NCBI GenBank assembly: GCA_950295325.1
Contig: OX485805.1
Location: 3,596,501-3,660,500 of the forward strand
Direction of reading: 5' to 3'
Source: Polytrichum commune
Lineage: Eukaryota; Streptophyta; Polytrichopsida; Polytrichales; Polytrichaceae
DNA: 64,000 nucleotides
Numbering within the stretch: position 1 is the stretch's first letter; the number at the start of each line of letters is the position of its first letter. The notes beneath the pieces were generated by a model. The model saw nothing but the letters and a program-made list of their open reading frames with translations, ran no database searches and was not told the origin of the DNA. Positions 12,350-24,500 of the stretch are shown in pieces. The position numbers were made by a program, and so were the translations under genes.

Positions 12350-12830
12350 TGGGGGGGTCTCATATCATGAGATAGAGGCATTATGGAGATTGCCTTTGAG
12401 TGGTAATAAGGTCTAGGCAACGCACATCATAACTTAATGGATAAGGTTTGGTGAAGCTCATCGAAAGTTCAATGAAAGCTTGGTGCAATTTCCAATTTAA
12501 TATGAAAAGAGCTAGGAATTAAAAATATTTAATTTTAAAATGTCATTTTAAGACAAAGCCTCTTGTGGCAAGGCCACATTCCCTTGTTGGCTATGTCCCA
12601 TATCATGGGTTAGAGGCATTGGGGAGACTGCCTTTGAGTGGTAATAAGGCCCAGTAATGGCATGTCAAAACTTAATGAATAAGGTTTGGTGAAGCTTAGT
12701 GGAAGCTCAATGAAAATTCCAAGTTAATATGGAAATATATAATAAAAATTATAGATAATTTCTTTTAAATGTCATTTCAAAACAAAGCTTTTCATGCCAA
12801 AGCCACATTCCCTTGTTTAAAAAAATGTTT
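12350..12830 (+). repeat. Two direct copies of a 235-bp dispersed repeat
   Basis: Each copy runs from CATATCATG(G/A)G.TAGAGGCATT through TGCCTTTGAGTGGTAATAAGG and ATAAGGTTTGGTGAAGCT to CCACATTCCCTTGTT. The copies abut near 12594. A third copy lies in inverse orientation at about 19802-20006. Confidence 0.75.
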
Positions 12831-12878
12831 TGATCCACAAAGAGAGCATTTCATCCATACCCCCTTGTTTATGTCTAA

Positions 12879-13508
12879 GGTAGTTGCCCGGGTACGCAAC
12901 TCCCGTATTATATGGCCCTCATTATAATCACTATATTTGCATTTTAGTCCAATCTCAAGTGATATAATTTGTTTTAATGTAGGAAACTCTTGTAGCCCTT
13001 CTAACAAGGAATTCAAAAATGTAATTATAGATAAGAAATGAATATTCCTTGAAGCATATAGTTGCATTGGAAACCTAATTATATGAGTTTTTTTTAATAC
13101 ATGTACCATAGGCTAAACTACCCAAGTTTTTGGGCTTTTCTAAAAAAAAGTTAACATTTTATTATTATAAATAAAACATTGCCAATAACTTTTACTTTTA
13201 ATTGGAGGCAATTGCTCGTGTGGACCTTTTAAAATTATGCATAGGCATAGGTTTAGGTGTTTCAGTTGTTTATATACATTGTGGAGTTCTACTGTTATTA
13301 TTTATTTATTATTATTTAATAAATAAACATGCAACCCAATATTTTACTACATCTCATTTTATTTAATCTGGTCTTCACCCAACTTTTTTGTCCTTTTATT
13401 TTTGCATAATTTGATATAATTGTTTACAAAAGTTGTCCTCTAAGTCGTTTTAAGGACGTTGCCCCCTGTGTATAACATGGGAGTTTCGTACCCGGGGGTA
13501 GTTGAGCC
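12879..13508. mobile_element. Inverted-repeat element of about 630 bp (MITE candidate)
   Basis: GTAGTTGCCCGGGTACGCAA...CTCCCGTATTAT at 12881-12915 pairs with ATAACATGGGAGTTTCGTAC...CCGGGGGTAGTTGAG at 13471-13506 in the opposite orientation. The arms are about 32 bases with a few mismatches. The interior is AT-rich with no ORF. No clear target duplication was found. Confidence 0.45.
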
Positions 13509-15639
13509 TAAAAGTGACACTTTCATAAACTTTTTCTATTTCATGTAGGTTATACAACTTTAATTTTTTTTTAATTTTATACAACAAAACTACACATAGT
13601 CTATGGATTTTTTTTTTTAAATCATATGAAATCTACAAAATTTGGCAAAGTCGGTTCAAGAAATGAGCCTTTTACTCTTTACTAAGGGGTTCCATTGATG
13701 TTGGATTGCTAGGTGAGAATCACCACAAAAACAACCTTATTACATGTGAGAGTCTTCTATTAAATGAAGGTGTTGTCTCCTTTTTGTGGATCACTTCTTA
13801 CACCCCCTCAAAAGCGATCCACATATAGATCCCCGATTAGCCATTGTGATTGGGCAAAGTTGATGCTCTTCTTGAAGCATTCTTTATCCTTCTTACATTG
13901 CTACTATGAATGCCCAAAGTGGTGCGTATGATTGATCACTTGTAAAAATGACTTGCTCAATGGCAATGTTGCATTCATTTGTCAACAACTCAAGAGTGAA
14001 AAATAGGCGTCACCAAAAGGAAGTTGTTACTTCAAGGCATTGCTACCTTTTGAGTAGATCAATTGTGCTTCGTAACTGAATGCTCATCCAAGAGTAGAAG
14101 GGTTATTAGAACTCCTCACATATTTTCATTCACAAAGACGTGATCTTTTCCACAATTCTCATATTTTGTCCATGAGCTACCGTATTCGGTTATGCTTGAA
14201 AACTAGAGCAAGTAGGTAGATGATTTATTGCTCCCATGGCTTGTCATCCACGCCTCTCTGGTTTGTTATCTAGTCCATATGCAAGATGAGTAGATAGGTG
14301 TCTCTCTACTATTACATCTCATCACCCATTTGCCCCTAACATGTTATTTAATACATACCTTATGATGAGCAACTCCTTGAGCTCATAATTTATGGTTGTC
14401 TTGTGTTGTCACATGATATGATACACATTGGTTTCATAGTTTTGGACAACAAAAACACTAAAATGTGCAATTGTGAAGAGGGGAATAAATAATAGGTATG
14501 GAATTTAATGTGGACCACATTTGTTATGACATAAGATTTGTGGTGCTATTATGGACACTACCAACTCCACATACAACTTTGATTGTTGGATTGGATTGGA
14601 AGTTGTCTCATCATACAAATAACTATGAATCACGGAGATTGTCGTTTCAAGTTTCATAACCAAAGTAGGAGATATAAAGGAAGATTCTCATAGCCCTCAC
14701 AATTGTGGGAACTATTGAACCTAGAATGGTATCTATATTATGAGCACATTGACCGACCTCAAAATAACACATGTCTTTTTGGTGTCCATTTCAAATTGCA
14801 AACCTTGTCATATACCCACTCAATTATAGGTGTACATTTAAGAAGAGTGACCACATAAGGCCACACACTTTAAGTCCATTGACCTTCAAAGACCCCATTG
14901 TCGTGCAACATCACAAACCATTACAGTTAATCTTATATTTCAACTTTAAATGGAAAAATCATGCAAACTTGAAAATCAAGCAGGAAGTTGCGCTGAAGAA
15001 TTGACAAGGTTCTGACATCCTTAGCTGACTTACAGATGCAAAGACACTGCACATTAAGACAGAAATTGCAACATGTTACAAACCTACGCTAAGATTATTT
15101 TTGGTTTCACAAGCTCATCCTAGGGAATGACCTTTTATCCTCTAACATCACGTTATGAGCACCAGACTCTACACATGGCCAATAGATGTAGGATACCCAG
15201 CAAGATGCTTCCAACACACTGCCATTGATTTGGGTAGAATTTAGCTGGTCAATTCACATCTTCAACCAGCAGGAATCTGTTGTAAATCTTCTCACTTTGT
15301 GCAATGCCCAGATAAATTTCCTTTAATAAAAAACTGTGCATTGTCACATACCAAATCATCCTAACATGTGGAGTGATGGCCTCGCCCCAGGTGAAAACTC
15401 ACGGCAATATACATTCTGCTTTCAACCGTCATTGTGAGTTTGCTTCACTCAGCTACACAATCCACTTCTTGCCCTTGCAAGAAAGGCAGCTTCTTCGTCA
15501 AGAAATGTGCAAGTTCTCCTTGAACAAATGTGCATGTTGATTTTCCGACTTTGCAGGACAAATAATCAAGTTTTCATCTGTGAGGATGAGAAGTATCCAG
15601 GAAGATCGAGCCACAGCTGATATATGAATTCTCTATTAT
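13509..15639. other. Intergenic, VPS26 3' side; nothing recognised
   Basis: AT-rich sequence without protein-like ORFs. The part nearest 15640 should hold the VPS26 3' UTR (minus strand), but no confident polyadenylation signal could be fixed. Confidence 0.4.
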
Positions 15640-18600
15640 TCACTCTGCTCGATACATAGTGATTTCTTGTTGCTTGAAATACCGCCGATCTTCCTCGTCA
15701 ACCAGCACCAGATTGAGGTAGTACTTCACACTGAACTTGTTGTTGATGTTTCGGTAAGTGGGTGTCAAATCGTAGGGACTCAAGAATAACCTGATAGGTA
15801 TTGACTCCCCTGTACCAAGAGCAAAATTCAAATAAGTGGGGCACTACTATTAGGCGAGGGTACTACACAAAAATATTACAAGAGAAAGTAGTAACAAGTA
15901 GAATAATAAGAACACAAGAGTCAAGAATTTGATGGAATTTAGTCACTAACCACGAACTGGTGCACCATCCATGATTTCATACTTGGCAAGTGTCTCACTT
16001 TCATTATATGTATTGGGACCTGACCCTGTTGATTCTCGGCGTCTTATTTCAAGTTCCATATGCTTGATCTTGATTCGAACCAGTAAGAAGTAGATCTTGC
16101 CCACAATCACATCCTTCAAATGGTACCTGTGTAGACACCATAAGGGATGAACAAGAATTTCTCAAAGGAGAGAAGAATAGCACATCTCTATCATGTGCTT
16201 CTATAGCTGCTGCTAACCGAAGGACAAAGGTTCACAAAAGGCCAAATATTGACTTTTAAATCTTACTTGCTCTTGCTGTACTCAAACTCAATGTGCAGGC
16301 AGTCCTCTATTCCAACTTCCATCTGCAATGCAAACCCAACAATATCAACAACTGTGTAGTCAAAAATGTCTAACTACAAAATGGCAAAAGTAAAGAAACC
16401 TAGTAGGTTGGACTACATTGTACAACATGACTTCCTCTAGAATTCAAGAAGAATTGAAGACTTGTGAAAAAGATCAAATGGATAAGCTAGTGACAATAAG
16501 CTAGTGATTATGGAGATACTTAATGAATGTAATTATCTCTACAACTATTTCCACTAAACATTTACATTCATTTGGTGTGCCCATGTCCCCATGTCCCCAT
16601 TATCAAAAGAACCACCTCATATATAACAACATCTGCAGAATTCAGTATCAGAGTTCAGTTGATGATAACAAGTCACTAGCTGCAAACGCTTCTGAGCAAT
16701 CTCCAGATTACCTTGATGCTGTTGTTAATCTCAGGCTGAGGTGAGAAGTTCCGCACCTGCCATTTCAAGCAGTATTCAGTTCTCATTGCCAACAAACTGA
16801 TTCTACAAATTCTTTACAGCTTGAGATTGATTCAATATACATAGCTTCTACAATTTATTGATTCCTTAACCCTTTATCCTGTCATGCTAAACACAGTAGA
16901 TGTTGCTTGTCTGGATCATGCCATACCCAGAAGTCTTTGTATTCCACAATGTTGGTTGCATAGCTCCGGCTAATAGTGACTTTCAAGACATACCTGTAAG
17001 ACAAGTGACAGCAGGGAGTATAAACAGATGGCAAATTGAGAGTATATAGTAAGACCTTGCTTTTGAAATACAGAACACCTGACAACTTTAATATTATAAT
17101 GAACCGGTGAAAGAAGGAAACCAAAGTCATCGAATTATATAAATTATGTAGCTTTTCCATGTACAATAGATGCATCCACAGGTAAGTCAACTTGTTAGGG
17201 CCAGGCCACACAAACTCAGCACTGACAAGAATTGGTGTAGTTTAGTTGATAATTTTCGCAATTGAATTGTTAACCATCAGCCGCTTACACTCAAAAAGTA
17301 TCAGAGTTAGTCCTAGTTGGGATAATTTGTAACCTCCACCACCCTCTATGTGTCTACTTCATCCACTTCAATTTTTTCATATTTGAGTTCACATATGTTG
17401 CCATCAATCCATGTCACTTGGTCCTTCAGAAATCTAACATACCTGAGCCTTACATTGACGCCATTGTATGATTCATATTGCATCTCAACAGTGGAGAACT
17501 CAAAAGGGTAAGTCTTCCGCTCCACTATTTCACCAGGTACATCAAGTTCTCTCACTGCATGAATCCCCTTCTTTGTCAGATTCAAGGCCATGCTATATAT
17601 TTGTTAATAACATTTCTTGAACATTACTTAAGCAACTCAAGGTGCCCATGAGGCCACGTCAGCTTACCAAGAGAAGTGAAATCATAGAAACTGCCCCTGT
17701 CGAAATAGAGCTCTGCACAATTTTTGAATTGGACATAATCAGTATTATCTTCGATGTATATGACCAGCTCTCTGAAGCTCACAGTGTAGACCTTGTAAGA
17801 AATCATGTAAGAACACACTCAGATCCTGACAAAAATTCCCTCATTAAAAGGAGCCAGAGCAGCTTTGGCCCGAGACACACTAACTTATACCTATTTGCCC
17901 CAGAAGCTCAATCTTCACTCCTGTATGCTCAACCTTCTTCCCAGGCACAGGGTCGATTCGCACCTACATTGCCACCAAAAAGTGCTGTGTAAACATGATA
18001 CATTCAACTGCAAGATCTGCATGGAACAAGAATAAATCTATTCATACTTCGGGAACAAGTGGGGAATTCATGTGAAATTGTAAACCAACTGAAAAGTCAG
18101 GAAGGTGAGAAATAAAAATCAGATATGCAATTGTTTTTTCGAGAATGAGACCAGTTCATTGTCCAACTATGAGTACTTGTAATTAGAAAATTACAGAAAC
18201 TAACCTCACCAACGACACTGTCTTGTCCAAGAAACAGAGGAATCATAGCAGTCTGCCCATTTTCTTTCTTCACACTGGCTTGCTTGCGTGTCTCGGCATC
18301 AGCAAAATCAATGGAGACAGTGCAAGGTGGCCCAAATGCTCCAATCAGATAATTCTGCTCAAATGATACATGTGATTAGGAATAAACAGACTAAAAAATA
18401 TTTATATCGCTCTATTTCAATTAAAAGGTTCTACTTAAAGTCATTCTTTCCACTTCACATGCCGAGGCAATATACATCCGTAGGCATTCTGGGACATAAT
18501 TCTGTGACTAGACTTAAAAAAACCTAAGTAATGGCAATTAGGCAAGGGCTATCAAGTTCAGACACATAAATTAGGGTTTTCGTACAAACGTCGAGAGAGG

Positions 18601-19287
18601 GAGCACAGACACAGAGATGGTAGCCCATCAATTCTTAATTCATCCTAAGATTCACCAAAGGAAAGGGACAAGATTTAAATTAGCTGAGGAAGCACAGGAT
18701 TTACTCCAAAAACGAAGAAACACATGAAGCTCGATACGACAGGCAAGGCCAGATTCTCTTTAATAAAATTCGTGTGCGACTAGAGCTTCTAAGTCACGAT
18801 CCATCTCTTCCATGGCTACAAAACTCAAACTAAATTTCGGATTGCACCAAAAACGCTTTACCTTTAGCTGGACTACATAGCACTTTTCGATTATAAAGTG
18901 TGAAATGCATACAGACTTCCATGCACTTGTACTAAATTGTGGACACCTTGTGAATAGAAAGTTCAGATCCGTTGCATACTCTCCCATTACTATGGGAGCA
19001 TGAATAATCTCTTCAATCGCATTCTCTTCGTCGCCATTTTATTTTATTGATAATCTTAAGCTTAGTCACGATCCAGAAGAAAGTCAGAAGCACTAGGGTT
19101 AGAGCACTAGGATGAGAAGCAACATGTTAAAAAGGTTGACCACATAGTTTGCAAGATGAATAGAAAGACGTAACGATCAGACCACGGCGTCATACTATGA
19201 GAGCTCGGAGAACATCCTGAAGCTCTAGGATGGACGAAAATTTTCCGTAAAAAATCGGTGGAATATGGAGTGATAGTGAATTACCAT
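15640..19287 (-). CDS. VPS26: Vacuolar protein sorting-associated protein 26 (retromer subunit)
   Basis: VPS26 is the arrestin-fold subunit of the retromer core (VPS26-VPS29-VPS35), which recycles vacuolar sorting receptors from endosomes. Ten exons join in frame: 19285-19287 (the ATG alone, followed by GTAATT), 18205-18354, 17891-17963, 17668-17712, 17443-17554, 16927-16993, 16712-16756, 16267-16322, 15951-16126 and 15640-15809. The sum is 897 bp, 298 residues, normal for plant VPS26 (about 300). Family blocks in order are NYLIGAFGPPCTVSIDF, EHTGVKIELLGQIE, YFDRGSFYDFTSL, ERKTYPFEFSTVEM, NGVNVRLRYVLKVT, INNSIKMEVGIEDCLHIEFE, LEIRRRESTG and YLNLVLVDEEDRRYFKQQE. The tail after ITMYR is only AE, shorter than in Arabidopsis. 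All phases agree and no break is seen. The first-exon assignment is the only inferred border of note. Confidence 0.95.
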
Positions 19288-19383
19288 GCTGCCGATGCTT
19301 CGGGAAAAAACCCTCGAGGATCGGAAAATGCCGCTCTTCGATTTCTCGACCTCGTGTCTGCTCTGGGTGTCTCTGCTCTGCCT

Positions 19384-19386
<3 letters not shown>

Positions 19387-19415
<29 letters not shown>
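19387..19415. repeat. (CT)n tract in VPS26 leader or promoter
   Basis: CT dinucleotides lie about 100 bases upstream of the VPS26 ATG, reading GA on the coding strand. GA/CT tracts are common in plant 5' UTRs and core promoters. ORFs across it encode only Ser/Leu or Arg/Glu repeats and were ignored. Confidence 0.8.
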
Positions 19416-19418
<3 letters not shown>

Positions 19419-19639
19419 CTCCCGCCTCGTCACAACCCAGAGGACGAAACTCACGGTCTTCGTTCGTCTGTCGTGCGTCATTCGTTAGCTATTCGTTGAT
19501 CATTCGTTTGCGCGTTCGTCCATGCTGCTCAGTGCACGAAAGCTTCATTTCGTCCACTGCTTGTTTGTTGGTGAAATGCCATGCTTTTGATGCCGTGTCA
19601 GGTATGCGGGTCTTATTCGGTTACTTTTCTTAATCGGAC

Positions 19640-20300
19640 ACCAATATTTGGTTGGTGTGTGATTAGTTGAGGATACCAGAACAAACATATAAAGACACAT
19701 GCTTCAAAGAGATTGGATTACGGGCTTCATGTTTTATTAACTACTTCACACTCAATAGTGAACACATTAATTGGAAGGATCTAAGCATTTAGTTAAGAAA
19801 TCAACAAGGAAATGTAGCTTTGCCATGAGAGGCTATGTTCTAAAATGACATTTTAAAAGTAATTATTTAAATTACCAGTTCTTTTCGTATTAAATTGGAA
19901 ATCTCACTGAGCTTCACTTGACCTTATCCATTAAGTTTACATGGGCCATGTTACCACTCAAAGGCAATTTGCACAATGTCTTTGCCCCATGATATGGGAT
20001 AGAGCCCACAAATATGCACTTTCAATGACCATAACTAGATCAAGGGATATCCAGATTTTTGTTAATGATTCATTATAGATTGCTAATGCAACATAAGTTA
20101 TACAATAGTGTAAATCTAATTGGTAGAAGTTGGAGAACATGAAAAACAAATCGAAACAACACCCACATAATTATGGTAGAGGCACCAAACTACGCATAAT
20201 CAATTTTATGTCATAGGCATATACACGAGGAATCCAAATCCATTGAAAAACATATAAATATAGAGCCATATATGAATGCTTCATGAAAAATTGAATATGA
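19640..20300. repeat. Dispersed repeat interrupted by an inserted 235-bp repeat
   Basis: The segments 19640-19800 (TTGGTTGGTGTG...CTTCAAAGAGATTGGATTACGG...TTAAGAAAT) and 20010-20160 (ACCATAACTAGATCA...GTAGAAGTTGGAG...CAACACCCACATA) are contiguous in a related copy at 61945-62285. Here they are split by an inverse copy of the 12350-12830 repeat at about 19802-20006. Confidence 0.6.
19802..20006 (-). mobile_element. Inverted third copy of the 235-bp repeat (insertion)
   Basis: Read on the minus strand it runs GGGCTCTATCCCATATCATG...TGCCTTTGAGTGGTAACATGG...ATGGCAAAGCTACATTTCC, matching both copies at 12350-12830. Its placement inside another repeat shows it moved, but no ORF or clear terminal repeats reveal how. 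Confidence 0.6.
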
Positions 20301-22655
20301 GAAGCACAAGGACCTATCATAGAGGTGCCCTTAATTCAATCATCCTCAAGGTTTTAGAGGGCATAAGTAGTGTCACAAGTTGGTGCCTTCTTTTAACTTG
20401 TAAATGACAAATGTTTTATTATACTTGTCCATCTCTCGTTGTAAAAGTTGGATAGATAAAAGGGCACCATATTGCACCTCACAAAAGGCCATGGAATTTG
20501 GTATTTCAATATCCTATGATGTGCTAATGTCACCACCTATGGTAGAACTTTCTAGGTTAACTATAGACTTAAGTATAACCATGTGGAAACCTAAAGGCTT
20601 GCCTTTGATCTTAAGCATGCACCAAAATTGACTGAATTGTGGTTAGGTGTGAATCTAAGAACATACCCAACAAAAATTTTGTTGAAAAGAAACCGAGCTA
20701 TGTGCTCAAATATCGTTAACCAACTCAATATCTTAGGCTCAATAGTCAACATTGTGTGTGTGGGTGGGGGGGTAAAATGATCATATAAGCAGAATGAGAA
20801 TCTGATTCACTTTGACAATGAATAAAATATTCACATGAACTCCAAAAATTACAAGGAAAATTGCTATGACATTGATTTGGATTTGCTAATCAGCTTGTAC
20901 TAATCACATGTATAATAGCTAAAAGTGTATGTTTAAGTTCCACTAATTCTGAAACACTTTTTAAAGCACTTGTGTCCATCTTGATGAGTTCTGCATTTTC
21001 TGATAAGGATTAAATGATGTATTCTGACATCTTCGTGTAATTTTTTAGGGTATGGGGTGCAGTAGGATGATTGCTGAGGTTCACAACAAGTACTGGAATT
21101 TTAAGTTCACCAGGATATTCTGAAGCAATACGCACATCAGGATGAGTAGATCATGATAATAGAAATTGTGAAGATGTGGGCAAGCACATGTAAGTTGCAT
21201 GACATTGATTAGTCAAGTTGAAGACCATGCATATAAAATATGTAAGCCTTTGTTTCAAACTAAATGCTTACTAGGTCGTATGCATATTTTATGGACAATC
21301 ATATCCACTAGAACCGCATTGAAGAATGCATTGGACAATCCATGATGTCAAAAGTCATATTTCGTATGTCAACTAGAAGTTGAGTGTCTTTGTATTTTCA
21401 TTGGTTATATTACCACTTCTTGCATCTATGGTTGATCCTTAAAACACACCGTCATGATTTGAAGCATACTAGAGCTTACTTGAGTATAATAGATAGAAGG
21501 GCAAAGAAAAGCGCAAGGAATGCATAAGATAGGGAGGGAAAGACACGACAGTATCACAAAGAATGGATAGGAAAGGAGAGGAGAGGAAAGGACAGGAAGG
21601 TTTTCCTACCGCAAATCTACATGTTTTTGTCATACTAAATGTATTCATCTTTCCAATGACATGCCAGCAACCTCTGTAGAACTTCCTCTCTCTAGCTCTT
21701 TATGAGATTGTTAGGGGAGGGAGGATTGGAAGCTGATAAGTAGAGGTGAATTTAGGGAGAGGTGAATGTAATTGAGGATCACTGCCACCAGCATCCTGGC
21801 AAATCCTACAAGAACTTTGGCAAAACATAACCTTTCACTGGAGTGTGACTTCAGCTCTAACAGAGACAATGCAACGTGGGTCAATCTTTAGTAAACAAAA
21901 CCTCAACTCCAGTTTGACAAACCTTTATGCAAGTACTACACGGTCAGTAGAATAAATAAAAAAGGATAATGTCTGATGACTTTCTAGAAACAAACTGGCA
22001 TGTTGCTCTCAAAACTGAATATATAGACAGATCCTCCTCTCAGGCCCAGCAGGACCTTATTTGTTGGAACACTTTGTTGACTCCCATGAAAAAATCGAGG
22101 CAAGGTTAACAAGGCTACCAAGCTTTCAAGCTACTGATCTATACCCAATGTCGAATTCAATGTAGCCCATAAGATGCCAGGAGACGAAGTCCTCCCATTA
22201 GTCATTTCTGAAGAACAGTTCAAACTGTGAACCACTTCACAACAACTATCACAAACTGAAACTGTACAGATCTATGCAACTAAACACACTGATATCCACG
22301 ATATTTGATCACAAATTTAGTTCTAAGGGGAAGCAGGTCACAAAAAGCAGCAACATCTTTAAAAGTGAATCCACTTTCAATACCCCACATTCCAAAGAAT
22401 GTATATACACCAGTTTGAATGCTCACTGACAATCGTCACATAGCAACTAAGTGTCTCCAAGGAAAATCACCTTCTTCCTTACCAGTTGTTCTAAACCCTG
22501 GAATAGAAAAGAAAAGGAAAACTTTCTCTGTTGTCTTCACCATGTAAGCCAAGTAATAACAGTTCACTGTTCTGAACCTCTAACTAAAAACAGGCCACAT
22601 TGTACAAAATCTCGCAAAGGAAAGAGTAAGTCAGTCCAAGTGCAGGTGACCTCTC
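20301..22655. other. Intergenic repeat-rich DNA and TLC-gene 3' side
   Basis: No gene was recognised. The stretch 20690-20960 (GGCTCAATAGTCAACATT...TTGATTTGG.TTTGCTAAT...CTTGTACTAATCACATG) is a relative of 39880-40085. A GGAAAGGAGAGGAG purine tract lies at 21560-21600. The last few hundred bases before 22656 should hold the 3' UTR of the TLC-domain gene. Confidence 0.4.
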
Positions 22656-23432
22656 TCAATCGTGTTTCACCGAGAACGTAACCTCGGATCTCCTCCTCTG
22701 AGATTTCTTGGAGTAGAACTTTATCAAACCCATCCACAGCTTGTACACCCACACCATGCTACCGAAAATCGCAAATGAGATTTTGAACATCCAGCAATAC
22801 GCCAACCACCTCGGGATGACTGCGTCCGCGTGGCCGCCCAAATAGAACTTCCCAAGCCGCCATGTCAAATACGGCCCAAAGCCTCCCCTCACGAGGGTGA
22901 ACAACACAGTAAAGAAGGGGGACATGTTAGTGTAGATCTTCTTCGCTTGCGGGGAATCCTCGCGCGCCATCCGAGCCAGTGTCCAGATGTTCTGCACAGG
23001 ACTTGTGAGCTCGCCCGCAGCAATGAGGCACATGACGGACATCGCCCCGTGGTGGACGAAGTAGCGACACGAGATCATGTACGTCAGGGTCGCAATGTGG
23101 TGGCCAATGAAGAGGTAGTCGTCGGGTGCGGTGATGAAATAGTTCAGGAGGTCAACGATGAAATACGCCATCGAGTATTCCATCACCCTGTTCTGAAAGA
23201 GGGTGTTAGGGGCGTCCAGCACCCATTCGTGCGGGAAGATATCGTAGCACGACAGGATCGCTACCAGTGTTCCATGGCACAACGAGATTCCGCAGCTCGC
23301 AGCATCGAACCGCGCCTGCCCTTTGTAAATCTTCTGGAAGACAAAGTAGTACCCATAGAAGTATACCACAGTAAACAGGCAGATTGAGCCTAAGAGAACC
23401 GAGTTTTCTGCCACGGTATCCAATGCACCCAT
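22656..23432 (-). CDS. TLC-domain-containing membrane protein
   Basis: The product is a predicted multi-pass endomembrane protein of the TRAM/LAG1/CLN8 (TLC) superfamily, which includes ceramide synthases and lipid-sensing proteins. This branch resembles plant TLC proteins of unknown substrate, not ceramide synthase. The start is the ATG at 23432 (MGALDTVAENS), because the frame upstream has no ATG. Coding is a single exon of 258 residues. About six hydrophobic segments fall near residues 10-30, 45-63, 85-100, 108-128, 167-185 and 215-240. The TLC signature region YFIVDLLNYF and LFIGHHIATLTYMISCRYF carries the conserved histidines. The C terminus is basic (KKSQRRR), compatible with ER retention or cytosolic exposure. 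It lies 3.4 kb upstream of VPS26 on the same strand but is clearly a separate transcript. Confidence 0.88.
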   Translation of the reverse strand: MGALDTVAENSVLLGSICLFTVVYFYGYYFVFQKIYKGQARFDAASCGISLCHGTLVAILSCYDIFPHEWVLDAPNTLFQNRVMEYSMAYFIVDLLNYFITAPDDYLFIGHHIATLTYMISCRYFVHHGAMSVMCLIAAGELTSPVQNIWTLARMAREDSPQAKKIYTNMSPFFTVLFTLVRGGFGPYLTWRLGKFYLGGHADAVIPRWLAYCWMFKISFAIFGSMVWVYKLWMGLIKFYSKKSQRRRSEVTFSVKHD

Positions 23433-23599
23433 GGTTGTCGCAGGCTGAGCACTAAGGGTTGCCGATTCAATAGATTGTTGTTGTTTCTTCAATGCATCGA
23501 TGCAGACACACCTTCTGAGCTCATCGAAGTTCAATGAGTTCCTCCACTTATATCAAAAGTTCCTGCATCCACAAACACATCATCTTAGTTCATACATGT

Positions 23600-24120
23600 G
23601 AGCTAGTACCATAATACTCTGAAGGCTTCCGAATTTGTGACCTAACCCCGGGAACTCAAAGGAGGAAGCGATGATGGACAATCGTTTCAACACCCTGCGG
23701 AATCAACGTTATTGAATTCAACACTCTGCGGAACCAACGTTACTAAATTCAATGCCCTGCGGAACCAACGTTATTGTATTCAACACCCTGATGACAGTTT
23801 ACATGACAGTCGATATACATGTGGGCTGGTCCCATCCTTAATACAATGAAAGGCCTCTGTAATTGTGACCTAGATTCCGGAACTCAAATCGATGGTGGAC
23901 CATCGATGTAACACCCTGCGGAACCTACGTGATTGAACCCAGCACCTCGATAGTAGAGTTCATGATAGTCAGTACATGTGAGCTTACTCCCATCCTTAGT
24001 GCAATAAAAGGCTTCCGAAATTGTTGACCTAAACTCAGGAACTCTGAGGAGGAAGCGATGGTGGACCATCGTCGCTTCAACACCTTGCGGGACCAATGTA
24101 ATGCAACTGAGCGCCTCGAG
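23600..24120. repeat. Degenerate nested tandem repeats upstream of the TLC gene
   Basis: There are three unequal copies of a block holding GTCCACCATCG, a GAGTTCC(G/T)GGA.T..GGTCAC phrase, an AAGCCTTTCATTG-type phrase and GGTTCCGCAGGGTGTT (minus-strand reading). Within the first copy the 31-33 bp unit CACCCTGCGGAACCAACGTTATTGAATTCAA is repeated four times (about 23690-23790). Copies start near 23600, 23800 and 23960. One copy is open on the minus strand (23884-24162) but the others are not in frame, so I do not call it a gene. Confidence 0.7.
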
Positions 24121-24182
24121 GATGGCTAACTTGAACATTTCTAGGCGATAAGACTTTAACACAAATACAGACGCTTGGGCCC

Positions 24183-24500
24183 TTAACAGTTGCCATCCTT
24201 ATAAACCTCGATGTTTTTCAAGTTCGGGATTTCGCAAGGGTAGAGTCCATGGACCCCGCGACTACAGACTCTATTCAAGTTTTCACAGGTTGGGACGAAC
24301 ACCACCTCATTGTACGTCCCACACATGCAGAACCAGCGTAAAGATGCTTCCAATCGGTTCCTCAGCTGATGCTTAGCAATTTTACATCTCGAGTAGTTAT
24401 ATCCAGATCGTGACCACAATTCCTTCTTCTCAAAAGAAATACCATCTCTACCTGGAGACAAAGACTCAATGTAACAGAGATTGGAACAAAGGTGTCGCAT
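24183..24500 (-). CDS. Unassigned Cys-rich ORF (105 aa)
   Basis: ATG-initiated frame of 105 residues with eight cysteines, five of them in the C-terminal half (WFCMCGTYN, PTCENLNRVC, YPCEIPN). The amino-acid mix is more protein-like than the surrounding frames. I do not recognise a family. A good donor site (CTCCAG then GTAGAG, near 24456) in an overlapping frame suggests the real product, if any, could be spliced differently. There is no signal peptide at the ATG. It lies upstream of the TLC gene beyond the minisatellite, on the same strand. It may be a relic or chance. Confidence 0.22.
   Translation of the reverse strand: MRHLCSNLCYIESLSPGRDGISFEKKELWSRSGYNYSRCKIAKHQLRNRLEASLRWFCMCGTYNEVVFVPTCENLNRVCSRGVHGLYPCEIPNLKNIEVYKDGNC

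Noticed and set aside
22830-23387. 185-residue plus-strand ORF opposite the TLC gene
   Set aside because: It is the antisense shadow of the well-supported TLC-domain coding exon, rich in His, Arg and Val as antisense frames often are.
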